Below are positions 62,683-64,000 of a DNA stretch of 64,000 bases, piece by piece. The stretch spans positions 20,146,288 through 20,210,287 of the forward strand of contig NC_135246.1 of assembly GCF_947623445.1 (NCBI RefSeq), written 5' to 3'. Position 1 is the first letter of the stretch. Each line of letters begins with the position of its first letter. The translations under genes and the position numbers were made by a program. The notes beneath the pieces are model-generated. The model searched no databases and was not told the DNA's origin. It saw only the letters and a list, made by a program, of their open reading frames with translations. This stretch comes from Clavelina lepadiformis. Its lineage: Eukaryota; Chordata; Ascidiacea; Aplousobranchia; Clavelinidae.

Positions 62683-64000
62683 CATCTCAAAGGCTGCTCC
62701 TGTTTATTTGTAAAATGTCCAATCTTGATAAATCTTCCATAAACGAGTCAGTAAGCCCATTTGGCTTTTGCAGTCACTCCACTGTGTTCATCCCGATTTC
62801 AACCAACTTTCCACGCCTTAAATTCGCGTTTGGTTGTTTAGTCCTGCACTTAGTAATTTGCATGTCTAGAAATTGTCATAATTTGTAATAATCTCTGAAG
62901 ATTGCAACTACTCTGTGATTTTGCGTTTGTGTTTGCTGCAAGTGTTTTTATTGCTTTTTAATATGTAGAACGTCATATGCTCTGTTGAGTTTGTTTTGCA
63001 AAACAAAAAGTTCACCATTATTTTCTGCTCCTACACTAGAACGACAAGTAAATAGGGAATCGCAGGTTTGTAGGTTCCTAGGTGAGGTTAGAATCTTCCA
63101 AACACCCACTTTGTTGAAGTTAAAGGCAAATGTTCATTGAATCCTAGCGCTCGATTGTTTCCGTCTATGATGGTCCATTTTCTATTTAGTTGTTCCAAAA
63201 GCGCCGAATTCTGTGCGGCGGTGTGGACGAGCTGAAACTTGTATTGTTTCTGTATGATGGTAGGTCAGCATGGCCATCAAACCCACAAAATAGTTCTTAA
63301 ATTAAACGAATTTTTAACCAAAATAACACAAACAAGTACACTGTTGGAAGATGTAGAGAACATGTTCTCTAACCATAAAAGCACGTATATTAATAACCGA
63401 AATAAATATATAACGTAACATGGTTTGATTAAAATGACAATAAATATCTTAAGTGCACAAGAAATGGATGTTGAAAGAAAACCGCACAAAAGAAATTCGA
63501 TCCTAGGGACCGGATCCCGTTTCTGTGGCCAGGAGAGGACACAATAATGTTGCCCACAAATGCACTAAAAGATAGACAGTACGAATCAAATAAAAGTATA
63601 ATAATGTCATTAGGAAATCATACCTCTACGTTCCTTTCAACTACAGCATTGGTGATAAATTAATATTTATGCTTGAGAAATAATTCCAAGGATGAAGAGA
63701 ACGAACAAAATCCTTTTCCACAGATGTTTTTACGTTCTCTTGAAGCTCTTGTGGTCAGAGTTGCTGATAATGCGCACGAGTTTAAATCTTAAGTAAATTT
63801 TATGACATTTCGGGATTAAAATGAAAAATATGGGAGATATAAGGTGATGACGTCATCTCTCAGTAAATTCTAGTTGGCCAGCTTCAACGTTAAATGTTTG
63901 GAAGATTGAGAGTTTTGAAGCAAACACACTAGACCCAGAGCAGACGCAGGCATATTAATCGCAGACTTTATCACACCAAGTAGACAATAGTCTCATTGTT
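62683..64000. other. No recognised gene
   Basis: Downstream of PAQR3. A block near 63255-63315 resembles 54330-54400. TGACGTCA is at 63848. No coding exon was recognised before the window edge. Confidence 0.45.

Overview
This is a eukaryotic nuclear window from a compact animal genome. Genes have many short introns (mostly 60-600 bp), GT-AG splicing and closely packed neighbours. Gene content is metazoan: a complement C3/C4/C5-type protein, SLC2A sugar transporters, SDHC, SETD4, kaptin, SAMD8/SMSr, DNAJC8, PEX2, ABCB7, MBD4 and PAQR3. A complement gene with both an anaphylatoxin and a C345C domain, together with the small introns and several intronless genes, best fits an invertebrate deuterostome. 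My inference is an ascidian tunicate such as Ciona; nothing in the sequence proves the species.

Region 1 (about 2.6-30.1 kb) is dominated by a large inverted duplication. A 5.3 kb arm (about 2626-7955) carries an apparently intact 11-exon SLC2A (GLUT-type) gene on the minus strand. A second arm (about 24706-30093), in opposite orientation, carries a copy broken by a 309-bp insertion in exon 4 and by loss of the first half of exon 6. Between the arms lies an 11.3 kb, 37-exon minus-strand complement gene (20377-9049). I rebuilt it exon by exon with consistent splice phases to about 1827 residues. It keeps the signal peptide, macroglobulin domains, RQRR processing site, anaphylatoxin cysteines and C345C domain, but the thioester motif is replaced (PYLCKLE where GCGEQ is expected). 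One exon carries a single-base frameshift. A MULE-type transposon remnant lies at 23.4-24.5 kb.

Region 2 (31.6-52.5 kb) is a run of conserved housekeeping genes: SDHC (+), SETD4 (+) tail-to-tail with kaptin (-), SAMD8 (+), DNAJC8 (+), PEX2 (+) and ABCB7 (-). They serve mitochondrial respiration, nutrient signalling, sphingolipid synthesis, splicing-linked chaperoning, peroxisome biogenesis and mitochondrial export for cytosolic Fe-S assembly. They share no single pathway.

Region 3 (53.6-64 kb) holds transposable elements and two more genes. A three-deep nest (LTR element, then piggyBac, then hAT) can be dated by its target-site duplications. It is followed by an intronless, MBD-less MBD4-type glycosylase and a PAQR3-type receptor with a hAT-type element placed right at a splice donor.
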